This document shows positions 42,916-50,007 of a stretch of 64,000 nt of DNA, one piece after another. Under the pieces are notes generated by a model. It saw only the letters and a list, made by a program, of their open reading frames with translations. It was not told where the DNA came from and did not search any database. Made by a program: the position numbers and the translations under genes. Every line of letters begins with the position of its first letter. Positions within the stretch are counted from its first letter, which is position 1. The DNA is from Spirosoma fluviale. Lineage in GTDB: Bacteria > Bacteroidota > Bacteroidia > Cytophagales > Spirosomataceae. Location: positions 1 to 64,000 of the forward strand of contig NZ_OCNH01000001.1 in assembly GCF_900230225.1 (NCBI RefSeq), read 5' to 3'.

Positions 42916-43713
42916 ATGGACACGAAAGAAGAACAATACGAACGCATTGAGCGATACCTGGCCAATTCACTGTCTACAGATGAACAGCAGGCTTTTGAGC
43001 GGACACTACAGCAAGATCCGGTAATGGCTCATGAAGTGCTAATACATCGCCACTTGTACGAAGCGATACGGAATGAAGTGCCGGATAACCTGATGGCGCG
43101 GGCTTTACAAAAAGCAGCCAATGATTATTTTGCCGATGAGTCGCAGCCGGAAGTTGTGGTGCCGCAGGCGACAGCCAGTAAGAAATCACGCCATGTACCC
43201 TCCTGGTACTGGATGGCAGCCTCTGTTGGTCTGGCGCTGGTAATGGGAGCGGGCTTGTTTTATGTAAATAACACCACAACGGTTTCAAATCAGGAACTGG
43301 TGGCCGGTAATTTCACCGTCTACGAAGCCCCGGCTGTTTTTCGATCTGGCGGTAAAGATGAGGCACCTATTCTTAAGACTGCTTTTGTGGCGTATAACCA
43401 GAAGGAATACCGGAAAGCAATTGACTTTTTTCAGAAAAGTTTATTGGAAAACCCTCGTCAGGTTGTTCCCAATTTCTACATTGGCCAATGTAAGCTGGCG
43501 CTGCACGATGCGAAGGGCGCTATTCCCGCTTTCCAGAAAGTGGTCGATCATGGCGACAATGCCTATGTCGTACAGGCGAAGTGGTATCTGGCTTTGGGGT
43601 ATATTGACCTGAATCAGAAGGAACAGGCAAGTTCATTACTCCGCGAATTAAGCCAGCAAGGTGGCCCATATGGCGAGCGGGCAACTCGTATGCTGAACGA
43701 GTTATCAAATTGA
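42916..43713 (+). CDS. Anti-sigma-like membrane protein with periplasmic TPR domain
   Basis: The 265-residue protein has a cytosolic N-terminal domain (YERIERYLANSLSTDEQQAFERTLQQDP) matching the zinc-less anti-sigma pattern of Bacteroidota. A single membrane helix follows at about residues 97-117 (WYWMAASVGLALVMGAGLFYV), then a periplasmic C-terminal domain with TPR units (AYNQKEYRKAIDFFQKSLLENP, HDAKGAIPAFQKVVDHG, GYIDLNQKEQASSLL). It is most likely the membrane anti-sigma factor holding the upstream sigma factor, with TPRs that could bind the TPR array of the CHAT protease. It follows the sigma gene by 8 bases, so the two form an operon. Confidence 0.82.
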   Translation: MDTKEEQYERIERYLANSLSTDEQQAFERTLQQDPVMAHEVLIHRHLYEAIRNEVPDNLMARALQKAANDYFADESQPEVVVPQATASKKSRHVPSWYWMAASVGLALVMGAGLFYVNNTTTVSNQELVAGNFTVYEAPAVFRSGGKDEAPILKTAFVAYNQKEYRKAIDFFQKSLLENPRQVVPNFYIGQCKLALHDAKGAIPAFQKVVDHGDNAYVVQAKWYLALGYIDLNQKEQASSLLRELSQQGGPYGERATRMLNELSN

Positions 43714-44170
43714 TACGGATCTAAGCCGTATACCTCCAACAGATTGTCTTATAAAATCTTTTCTAATGCCTCGAACGCATTAGCGAAAACCTTGTTCCCC
43801 CTGGGTGCTATAGTAAGTTGACCGTTTGGTTCTCCTCCCCACCCAATAGCACACTAAGCGATCTTTAGCTTCATTCTGTAAAATCTTCTCTTTTTCTCTA
43901 CTTGCCCCTGCGGGTAAGGTTGCTGCTATGCGTAGGCGTTTTGGCCGGGGACTACTTTATTCCTGCTGAAAAATACTATAGTGGATTAGTGGCTTGTCTA
44001 CTACTATCAATGAGCCTGACACGGTGATCTTCTTTCAAAAAATGGCTTTTTAACCTAAAATCTTTTTTTCTTTCACCAAGGAAAAATTTGATAAATCGTT
44101 TCAAACCAAGCAAATAGATACTGGGTAATTAGCATAATGTGGCCTGATCAAAAAATAATTCAGTTAAAGA
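43714..44170. other. Gene-poor stretch with a possible relic frame
   Basis: No intact gene is supported. A frame without ATG from 43869 to 44027 reads hydrophobic (LLLCVGVLAGDYFIPAEKYY) and could be a relic of a membrane protein. A 7-bp inverted word (GTGCTAT/ATAGCAC) lies near 43805 and 43847. The stretch is AT-rich and ends at motif A copy 2. Confidence 0.35.
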
Positions 44171-44199
44171 GGTAACCTTTAGCTTCGGCTGGAATAAAC
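44171..44199. repeat. Motif A, copy 2
   Basis: The 29-base partner of 37078-37106, with identical ten-base ends GGTAACCTTT and TGGAATAAAC and the same length. It lies 209 bases upstream of the next gene. Confidence 0.5.
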
Positions 44200-44303
44200 T
44201 AATGAGAGCTAGCTAGAAAGAATAGTAGAATGGCATATGACTAATGGTGTTTCAGCTATTTTCTAAGTCTTTTTTACTTCAGTTTAGCAGTAAAATAATA
44301 ATG

Positions 44304-44390
44304 AGTGGAGTTTAGAACCCACTATAAAAAACGGGCTTATCCACAAGGGCATTTATTGTGGAGGAGATGTCTGAAAAGCCTTAAGAGTAG
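44304..44390 (+). promoter_or_regulatory. Motif C, copy 1: shared leader element
   Basis: A block AGTGGAGTTTAGAACCCACT (44304-44323) can form an AGTGG/CCACT hairpin. It is followed by TAAAAAACGGG and, after an extra 28 bases, GAAAAGCC and GAGTAG. The same blocks occur in the same order at 45183-45241, upstream of the next small gene. Confidence 0.55.
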
Positions 44391-44407
44391 GAAGAAAAAA
44401 CACTATT

Positions 44408-44914
44408 ATGTCAACCTTACCAAAAGTATTTGTATCAGCAGTTGATGAATCCAAAGGAGTTAAGACAGTTATTAAAGATTTGAAAATTTATCAGGAAAAC
44501 AACTGGGCAATTGGACTTAATGGGGACACTTTTATGCCCGATGGATTTTTGGGTTTTTTTACAAATCGGAGCCTTTCTTTTAAGTTCTATGTTCAAAACA
44601 ATGGCGTAAGTATTGGACTGCCAACTGCATATGATGAGAACGTGAGTACCCTTGAAGTTTATATGAGTGCCTTCGTAGAAGCAGAAAAAAACAGTTGCAC
44701 TACTACAATTGATGAACTTAAATCATATCAATCAAAAAATTGGGCTATTGGGTTAGATGCCAGTACGCTTCAACCAGATAGCTTTGACTATTTTTTTGCT
44801 GCGAGATCCTTGCCTTTTCTTCCTTATGTACGAATGGATATGGTTTCTATAGGTGATCCTACTGCTTATGACAAAAACATTGAAACTTTAGAAAAGTATA
44901 TTGCTGAGATGTAA
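44408..44914 (+). CDS. Small protein made of two repeats of an unknown domain
   Basis: Not recognised. The 168-residue product contains two homologous halves: the first includes IYQENNWAIGLNGDTFMPDG and GVSIGLPTAYDENVSTLEVY, the second SYQSKNWAIGLDASTLQPDS and MVSIGDPTAYDKNIETLEKY. Each repeat is about 70 residues, with invariant NWAIGL, an F-F pair, VSIG-PTAYD and a C-terminal TLE-Y helix. There is no signal peptide and no membrane helix, so it is probably cytosolic. It shares motif C with the downstream gene, and the two probably belong to the same regulon as the CHAT-sigma module; a partner or target role is speculative. Confidence 0.7.
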   Translation: MSTLPKVFVSAVDESKGVKTVIKDLKIYQENNWAIGLNGDTFMPDGFLGFFTNRSLSFKFYVQNNGVSIGLPTAYDENVSTLEVYMSAFVEAEKNSCTTTIDELKSYQSKNWAIGLDASTLQPDSFDYFFAARSLPFLPYVRMDMVSIGDPTAYDKNIETLEKYIAEM

Positions 44915-44920
44915 CATTAA

Positions 44921-45090
44921 GAACCTGTTTAAGTTTTTATTTTTCAAGGTTAGTTAGTCGTTTTTGTTATCCTGAGGAACGAGGGATCTTCGGTAGGAAC
45001 AAAAAACAACCCAACTGCCGAACATCCCTTGTTCCTCGGGATGACAAAAAATACTTATTGCCAACTATTTATAAAAATTTAAACAGGTTA
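44921..45090. mobile_element. MITE-like palindromic element, copy 2
   Basis: The 170-bp element is homologous to copy 1 (6722-6894). Termini are AACCTGTTTAA and its complement, and the core contains AACGAGGGATCTTCGGTAGG. The triplet TAA flanks it on both sides (44918-44920 and 45091-45093), a 3-bp target duplication. It lies between the two small genes of the accessory region, six bases after the first stop codon. It encodes no protein. Confidence 0.75.
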
Positions 45091-45182
45091 TAAGATTTAA
45101 GTTTAATGGTAGTTTTTAAAGTCTACTGGTTGATTTACCATAGCATTTACTAACTATAACTAAGCTTAATAAAAATACTACT

Positions 45183-45241
45183 AGTGGAGTCCAGAGCCCA
45201 CTTTAATAAACGGGGCGGATAACGAAAAGCCTCACGAGTAG
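45183..45241 (+). promoter_or_regulatory. Motif C, copy 2
   Basis: AGTGGAGTCCAGAGCCCACT (45183-45202), then TAATAAACGGG, GAAAAGCC and GAGTAG, as in copy 1. It ends 23 bases before the ATG of the DUF1842-like gene, so it is probably part of that gene's promoter or mRNA leader. Confidence 0.55.
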
Positions 45242-45264
45242 TACACCCTTTTATTTGCAAGAAA

Positions 45265-45681
45265 ATGGCAACACAAACATTACATGAAAGCACGTTGATC
45301 GGGATTTATTTGTTAAAAGGAACCTTGGGTAATTTAAATATGCCAGGTGCGCCTATTATGCACTTCTCTTTAGTGGTAAATCCATCTACAGGAAATGTTA
45401 CAGGCTTTGTTGAAATTACACGAGCTCTCGCGCCACCACATGGAAAGATTATTGTTCATAATTTAACAGGACAAATTCACGAAACAGGCTTTGGTAAAGC
45501 TGAACGTATAATAGCCTTAGTGGGCACATTCCCTGTTAGCGCTATTCCACCTGCTATTGGGCTATATTTTGAGAAATTTTCAGCCATTATAGTGATTGAA
45601 AAGAATTCTCATGGACATGGTAGTTTCACCGATGGAAGCCAGCATATTAAAAATGTTCCTCTCCACATCGAAGGAAAATAG
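45265..45681 (+). CDS. DUF1842-like small protein
   Basis: The 138-residue protein resembles the DUF1842 domain family (IGIYLLKGTLGNLNMPGAPIMHFSLVVNPSTGNVTGFVEITRAL): a short beta-rich fold with a GAPxxHFSLVVN segment and a Pro-rich loop ALAPPHGK. A glycine/histidine segment SHGHGSF lies near the C terminus. There is no signal peptide. The family has no known function. Its upstream motif C links it to the preceding repeat protein. The family assignment is from memory of the conserved pattern and should be treated as tentative. Confidence 0.6.
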   Translation: MATQTLHESTLIGIYLLKGTLGNLNMPGAPIMHFSLVVNPSTGNVTGFVEITRALAPPHGKIIVHNLTGQIHETGFGKAERIIALVGTFPVSAIPPAIGLYFEKFSAIIVIEKNSHGHGSFTDGSQHIKNVPLHIEGK

Positions 45682-45712
45682 GGCATTGAACCCAATAGCT
45701 TAATTGATTAAC

Positions 45713-45760
45713 AAAGCAGGTACACTATCGGATTTAAAGCTCTGATAGTGTACCTGCTTT
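45713..45760 (+). terminator. Terminator-like inverted repeat
   Basis: Perfect 17-bp arms (45713-45729 and 45744-45760) enclose a 14-base loop and end in TTT followed by T. It lies 31 bases after the DUF1842-like gene. Confidence 0.85.
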
Positions 45761-45761
45761 T

Positions 45762-46212
45762 GGCATCAGTACGTTCTCTAACCGTCCTCCTCCTCACCTT
45801 CCTCTTTCTTTCCTAACCTCACAAAAGAACCCCGGTGGGGAGTGGGCAAAACACTCTTCGGTTCGCAGACGGTTTGCCAGAAAACCTTGCTGGTTGCCGG
45901 GATCGCCTATCCGTTAAGTCTTGAGCACCCTCAGTCGTTTGTTTAAATCAAAGTCTACTCTCTGCCGGACTTCAAACAGTCGTTCAATTAGCGGCTTATT
46001 TATTGTTACAACTTCACTTGGTACGCGTCTTTCAGTTACGCGGTCTATCTCTTTAATACGCAGGCTGGTTAAACGCCCATTTCGGCAGAGCTACCCATAT
46101 TCCATATAAACAAATAGCACGAAAGCCCCCTAATTCACTAACAATAAGATAAAACTCAGGTAATCAAGAGGTCACAGGCGGAGCCGTACTTTGCGCAAAC
46201 CAAAACGTACGT
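45762..46212. other. Gene-poor stretch before the phosphoesterase
   Basis: About 450 bases without a supported gene. A minus-strand frame at 45918-46095 lacks a start codon but reads like protein (SLRIKEIDRVTERRVPSEVV), so it may be a relic. The immediate upstream region of the phosphoesterase carries GTACTTTG near 46192, a partial -7 element without a good -33 partner. Confidence 0.4.
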
Positions 46213-47136
46213 ATGAACCGTCGGGACATCGTAAAACAAATGGGCGCGGGCCTTGCGGCTCTTTCCGTAAGGTCTCGGGCATCTGCCCAGGCTAAAACAC
46301 CACCCAGGCAACGGGTACTGCGAGTTGCCCACCTCACCGATGTACACATGCAGCCGATCATTGGTGCGGCTAAAGGCTTTGAAAAATGCCTTCACCATGT
46401 ACAGAGCCTACCCGATAAACCCGACCTCATCATCAATGGAGGTGATGCCATTATGGAAGCTCACGGTCGGGGAAAAGACAGCGTAAACCGACAGTGGCGA
46501 CTCTATCAGGATGTTCTTCGCAGCGAAAACACCCTGTCTGTCCTAAGCTGTGTGGGTAATCACGACATCTGGTGCAAACAGGAAACAAAGGGTTGCTTTG
46601 AAGCCGGGCGTCAGTGGGCAATGGATGAATTCCAAATGACGAAGCGCTTTTATAGCATCGACCGGAATGGCTGGCGCATTATCATGCTGGATAGCGTACA
46701 ACCCAAAGCCGATGGAAGCTGGTACACGGCTCATCTGGACGACGAACAATATCATTGGCTTGAATCGGAGTTGAAAACAACACCCAGCTCAACACCCATT
46801 CTGGTGGTGTCTCACATTCCGATTCTGGCAGCTTGCGTGTTCTTTGATGGACAGCGATTTGCCGATGAAAACTGGAGTGTTCCGGCTCGCTGGATGCACA
46901 GCGACACAGTTCGTCTGACGAACTTGTTTCATAACCACCCCAACGTGAAAGCCGCCCTCAGCGGCCATATCCATTTAACCGACCGTGTCGACTATAATGG
47001 CGTCTCGTATTATTGCAATGGAGCGGTGAGTGGCGCGTGGTGGTTTGGTAACTATCACCATACCGCAGCCGGTTACGCCCTGGTCGATTTGTATGACGAC
47101 GGGACGGTCGAGAATAGGTATGTGAACTATGTCTGA
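46213..47136 (+). CDS. Tat-exported metallophosphoesterase
   Basis: The 307-residue protein begins with a twin-arginine signal (MNRRDIVKQMGAGLAALSV), so it is exported folded. The calcineurin-like metal-binding boxes follow: LTDVHMQP (Asp43, His45), INGGDAIME, SCVGNHDIW, VVSHIPIL and SGHIHLTDR. These bind two metal ions and hydrolyse phosphoesters. The substrate is unknown, and the DVHMQ/GNHD context is similar to secreted phosphodiesterase/phosphatase families. It is not in an obvious operon; a degraded IS110 copy starts 20 bases after its stop codon. Confidence 0.92.
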   Translation: MNRRDIVKQMGAGLAALSVRSRASAQAKTPPRQRVLRVAHLTDVHMQPIIGAAKGFEKCLHHVQSLPDKPDLIINGGDAIMEAHGRGKDSVNRQWRLYQDVLRSENTLSVLSCVGNHDIWCKQETKGCFEAGRQWAMDEFQMTKRFYSIDRNGWRIIMLDSVQPKADGSWYTAHLDDEQYHWLESELKTTPSSTPILVVSHIPILAACVFFDGQRFADENWSVPARWMHSDTVRLTNLFHNHPNVKAALSGHIHLTDRVDYNGVSYYCNGAVSGAWWFGNYHHTAAGYALVDLYDDGTVENRYVNYV

Positions 47137-47311
47137 ACCGCACGGATTTCCATGGTTTATGCAAGCGTTGGCGTATAATTTTTGTCATATTTCTGCTGGC
47201 GGTGAACCACTGAACAGACTCGATGGATCAGTTTATTTCGAACTGCATTCAGCACCAACATCTTATTTTTACCCTCAGCAACCTTACGTTGATAATAAAT
47301 TTTCAACTCAC

Positions 47312-47327
47312 GGCACGGGCCGCCCCG
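47312..47327. repeat. 16-bp GC-rich microinsertion a
   Basis: GGCACGGGCCGCCCCG on the plus strand. Deleting it joins the codons AAA and GGT GAG in the IS110 transposase and restores the frame. It is related to the other three, in the same orientation as insertion d after a one-base shift. Confidence 0.85.
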
Positions 47328-47571
47328 CTTTCATCCGGATAGCTGACATCGCCCCCAGATGAAAGAGTGATTTTAGCCGCAAACGGGCATGGCGGCTAAC
47401 GCGCGTTTTGCCCCGCACACTGCTACCCGATCTATATTCGAAAGGGGCGACACCAGCGTGACAGGCAAGTTTTTTGGGATCGCTGATGGCCTTGAATTCG
47501 TTGGTCGCCACCAGAACTTCAGCCGCAATGGCATTCCCAACGCCAGGAACAGAAGTGATCCGACCGAAAAC

Positions 47572-47587
47572 GGGGCCGCCCGTGCGG
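47572..47587. repeat. 16-bp GC-rich microinsertion b
   Basis: GGGGCCGCCCGTGCGG on the plus strand, 14 of 16 identical to the minus-strand form of insertion d, so it lies in the opposite orientation. Its removal restores KE-VFGRITS. Confidence 0.85.
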
Positions 47588-47863
47588 CTCTTTTAAGCGA
47601 TCATCACTCTGAATGAGTTCATTGATTTGCTTCTCAGCAGTTGCCAAATCGGTATTGATAGCTTTGAGAGAGGCCTGGCAATTTTTAACCAGTTGCTTTT
47701 GCACCGACTTTTCTACGAAGCCCTGTTGCTCGTTAAGGGGTTGCCGGAGTTGCTGACGGATCCTTAGAAGCCGTTGACGAAGAGCACTCATAGCGGCCAG
47801 TTTTTGCAAAACGGGCCGTGGCGGCTGCCACAGGCACATTTTATCTCGAAAGCGGAAAGCATA

Positions 47864-47879
47864 TCGCACCGGCGACCCG
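47864..47879. repeat. 16-bp GC-rich microinsertion c
   Basis: TCGCACCGGCGACCCG, two differences from insertion d. Removal restores RIAD-YAFRFRD. Confidence 0.85.
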
Positions 47880-47963
47880 GTCGGCAATACGGACTGCATC
47901 AATGGCGTCAGATTTACCTCGTTGAAGACCGCCTGCTTTCTTAATCTGCAGACTACTTTCTAA

Positions 47964-47979
47964 CCGCACCGGCGGCCCG
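47964..47979. repeat. 16-bp GC-rich microinsertion d
   Basis: CCGCACCGGCGGCCCG, the closest to a consensus. It differs by one base from the word in the 32502-32625 palindrome. Removal restores FPLC-LESSLQIK. Confidence 0.85.
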
Positions 47980-48247
47980 GCAAAGGGGAAAAGAAAGTTT
48001 ATGTAGGTAGGCCAATAAGTGGGCATTGTAGATGCCTGTATGTTCAGCACAGCAAACCGACTGACTAGCCTTGAAACCTGGTAGTGCCCTGATGAGTCTA
48101 AGAGTGGCCTTGATACCTTTTTCGGTATTCTCAGACTGGCTTTGCAAGAGTAGAGTTTTACCATCGAAGACGGCCCAGTCTAAGGTGGCTTTTGAAACGT
48201 CAACACCGATAAAATAGCACATGTCCATGCAAGATCGTAATTTAGGC

Positions 48248-48263
48248 AGGGCCGCCTGTGCGG
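48248..48263. repeat. Probable fifth copy of the 16-bp word
   Basis: AGGGCCGCCTGTGCGG, 14 of 16 identical to insertion b, located about 20 bases upstream of the transposase ATG. Being non-coding, insertion cannot be confirmed by frame repair. Confidence 0.5.
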
Positions 48264-48595
48264 TGGTTAATAAGTTCTTGCTTTGGTGCTCAAACCCTTG
48301 CTAATGGGGCTAAATCCCCGAATTTCCATGGCTCGGGCCACCCCGTTGAGTCTAAAGCAAGTAAAACAGGGTGGGTCCTTAATCCGTGCCTAGAGCTGGA
48401 ACTCTGCGGCCCCCTAGGGTAGCCCACCCTGTTCACTTATTGGCAAGCTACCAAATCTTGGTTTCTTACCACGCCACAAACCTAAAGGGCGGCCCCGCGG
48501 GATTTGTTTGATTTTTATCACAGGCCATGATTTATTTCTTAACTTTCTCTGAAAGCAAAATCATAGTAATCAGGTAAATCATAAAAATCCCAGTT
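48264..48595. other. Upstream non-coding end of the IS110 element, possible bridge-RNA region
   Basis: An 11-bp perfect stem AACAGGGTGGG/CCCACCCTGTT (48365-48375 and 48423-48433) encloses a 47-base loop. Known IS110 elements encode a bridge RNA in the non-coding end next to the transposase gene, and this segment is in the right place. A weaker inverted repeat (GATTTTTAT at 48510 and its complement at 48581) lies before the MOSC gene. GC-rich words near 48405 and 48487 resemble the 16-bp insert. The outer boundary of the element cannot be set. Confidence 0.4.
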
Positions 48596-49084
48596 TTGGA
48601 CAATATCAACGATTTATTCAACGTATTCCCCCGCCCCGGTCGTATCGAATGGATCGGCATCCGGCCCGTACGACGCGAACCCGTTACGGTTGTCGACTCG
48701 ATAGACGTCACCGAAAAAAAAGGTATTCTGGGCGATCACTATAGCGGTCAAAGTGGCAATCGACACGTCACCCTTATTCAGGCAGAACACCTGCCCGTTG
48801 TAGCCGCCTTAACGGGTCGTGATGTATTGGACCCGGCTTTGGTGCGCCGAAATATCGTTGTGTCGGGGATAAATCTACTGGCGCTTAAAGACAAGGAAAT
48901 TCAGATTGGCGATGCTGTTCTTCACATCACGGGCCAATGTCATCCCTGCTCTAAGATGGAAACGGCCCTGGGTGCTGGCGGGTATAATGCCATGCGTGGA
49001 CACGGTGGCATGACGGCCAGAGTTGTGCAGGGGGGCACAATTCGGATAGGGGCGGAGGTTGTCGTGCTGCCGCCGAACGGTTGA
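48596..49084 (+). CDS. MOSC domain protein
   Basis: The 162-residue protein is a stand-alone MOSC (molybdenum cofactor sulfurase C-terminal) domain. It has GRIEWIGIRPVRREPV, GILGDHYSGQSGNRHVTLIQAEHLPVV, LVRRNIVVSGINLLAL and GQCHPCSKMETALGAGGYNAMRGHGGMTARV, in which the cysteine of GQCHPC is the conserved one. MOSC proteins bind sulfur carriers and molybdenum cofactor or act in metal-sulfur chemistry. The start used is TTG at 48596, as no upstream ATG fits; a GTG/ATG start within the first residues is not seen. It follows the IS110 remnant. Confidence 0.88.
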   Translation: MDNINDLFNVFPRPGRIEWIGIRPVRREPVTVVDSIDVTEKKGILGDHYSGQSGNRHVTLIQAEHLPVVAALTGRDVLDPALVRRNIVVSGINLLALKDKEIQIGDAVLHITGQCHPCSKMETALGAGGYNAMRGHGGMTARVVQGGTIRIGAEVVVLPPNG

Positions 49085-49103
49085 TTGTGGGTTTGGGGAT
49101 GGG

Positions 49104-49883
49104 TTACGGTTGCTTTGGTGCCGATGCTGCCGGTTCGGCTGAAATACGGCTGGGGCGGTTGAACCCATTGCCATACCGATTGCGTAACTGCTGAATGGTA
49201 TTGATCAGGTCGTAATCTTCTGCTTTGAGCAAAAATTCATCATCTAAATCGCAGAAGTCATAAAAACGGTCTACTTCGTCGGGCTTCAGCGTGGTCGATT
49301 GTTCTACCAGAAGCCGGAACCGTTCCAGCGCCAGTGCATGCCTACGATCCTGCTGCATGATGTAGTAGGCTTTTCGATCAGATTTGGGCCGTTTAGCGAA
49401 CAGCTCATACAAGAGTGTTACACCGGCACCGTCGGCTAATCGGTCAAAAGCCTGTTCGCCGGTTACTTTCTTGGAAGCCGTGGGCTCGTCGAGCACCTGC
49501 TGAATTTCGCGCTTTACTTCTTCATAGCGTTTGCCCTTCACAGTCACCTCGGCCAGATCGACCACCCGATACGGCATGGGCGGCAGGGCATGAGCCACGA
49601 TCGTCGGGTTATCCGAGCCGTCGTAGCGAATACCCGTTCGGGTGTATAACTGACTTGTCAGAATAAGTGAATCGCCGGGTTGAATCGTCAAGAAAAAGCG
49701 CCCGGACGCGTTCGTGCGAGCCCGCTGACGGGTTCGCTGGTTTACGACTGTCACTTTGTCTACTGTACTTTTTGTCGTCTGGTCGACAACCGTCCCCACC
49801 ACGTACTTCCCCTGCGCCAACGCACTCCCCGACCAGCCCAGAAGGCAGATAAAGCAAAGGAAAAGCAGGGGTTTGATACGCAT
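49104..49883 (-). CDS. Exported carboxypeptidase-like regulatory domain protein
   Basis: The 259-residue protein has a signal peptide MRIKPLLFLCFICLLGWSGSALAQ and then a CarboxypepD_reg/CNA-B-like beta-sandwich, VVGTVVDQTTKSTVDKVTVVNQRTRQRARTNASGRFFLTIQPGD. Its C-terminal half is helical and charged (EEVKREIQQVLDEPTASKKV, YDLINTIQQLRNRYGNGF). It is likely periplasmic or attached to the outer membrane. Such proteins are common in Bacteroidota, and their role is unknown. It is convergent with the MOSC gene and lies downstream of the HAD phosphatase gene in the same direction, with a hairpin between. Confidence 0.82.
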   Translation of the reverse strand: MRIKPLLFLCFICLLGWSGSALAQGKYVVGTVVDQTTKSTVDKVTVVNQRTRQRARTNASGRFFLTIQPGDSLILTSQLYTRTGIRYDGSDNPTIVAHALPPMPYRVVDLAEVTVKGKRYEEVKREIQQVLDEPTASKKVTGEQAFDRLADGAGVTLLYELFAKRPKSDRKAYYIMQQDRRHALALERFRLLVEQSTTLKPDEVDRFYDFCDLDDEFLLKAEDYDLINTIQQLRNRYGNGFNRPSRISAEPAASAPKQP

Positions 49884-49904
49884 TTGGGTTAAGTTGGTAA
49901 GTCG

Positions 49905-49965
49905 GCAAGTTAGTAAGTGGTTGACACCAGAAGTGTTTGTATGCGTCAGCCACTTACTGACTTGC
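49905..49965. repeat. Inverted repeat after the HAD gene
   Basis: Twenty-base arms (49905-49924 and 49946-49965) match with two mismatches and share the tip word GCGTCAGCC with other hairpins in the window. It lies in the gap between the HAD gene stop and the next gene's start, so it probably terminates the HAD transcript. Confidence 0.65.
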
Positions 49966-50007
49966 TAATTTTTACACAAAAATACAGCTTGGTTGCATTT
50001 AATCCTG

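Larger units (their letters stand above)
47157..48228 (-). pseudogene. IS110-family transposase broken by four 16-bp insertions
   Basis: Reading from ATG at 48228, the sequence encodes an IS110 DEDD/serine transposase: GVDVSKATLDWAVF with Asp10, CCAEHTGIY, GKSDAIDAVRIAD, the helical centre, ITSVPGVGNAIAAE, and HAGVAPFEYRSGSSVRGK with the catalytic serine region. The frame is shifted at four places, each by a GC-rich 16-mer. Removing the four (47964-47979, 47864-47879, 47572-47587, 47312-47327) leaves 1,008 bases: 335 sense codons and TAA at 47157-47159, with no internal stop. Segments of 83, 28, 92, 82 and 50 residues join in frame. All catalytic regions are intact, so inactivation looks recent. 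The downstream phosphoesterase stop is 20 bases away. Confidence 0.92.

Noticed and set aside
42973..43288. Minus-strand ORF opposite the anti-sigma gene
   Set aside because: It is a shadow frame; the plus-strand product has clear anti-sigma, membrane and TPR segments.
38860..43713. Type III-E CRISPR (craspase) locus
   Set aside because: TPR-CHAT plus sigma resembles part of it, but there is no Cas7-11 gene, no repeat array and no Csx30-like protein here.
43869..44027. Hydrophobic frame before the motif A copy
   Set aside because: No ATG/GTG/TTG start in a sensible place and only 52 codons; at most a relic of a membrane protein.
45918..46095. Minus-strand protein-like frame (SLRIKEIDRVTERR)
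   Set aside because: It has plausible codon use but no start codon and no recognised family; possibly the end of a deleted gene.
45921..46109. 62-codon plus-strand ORF
   Set aside because: Ser/Arg-rich composition without motif; likely a shadow of the minus-strand relic.
47395..47616. Plus-strand ORF in the IS110 remnant
   Set aside because: Antisense to the reconstructed transposase and interrupted by a 16-bp insertion; not coding.
48596..48600. Alternative upstream ATG start for the MOSC gene
   Set aside because: No in-frame ATG is found upstream without a stop; TTG at 48596 gives the standard domain N terminus.
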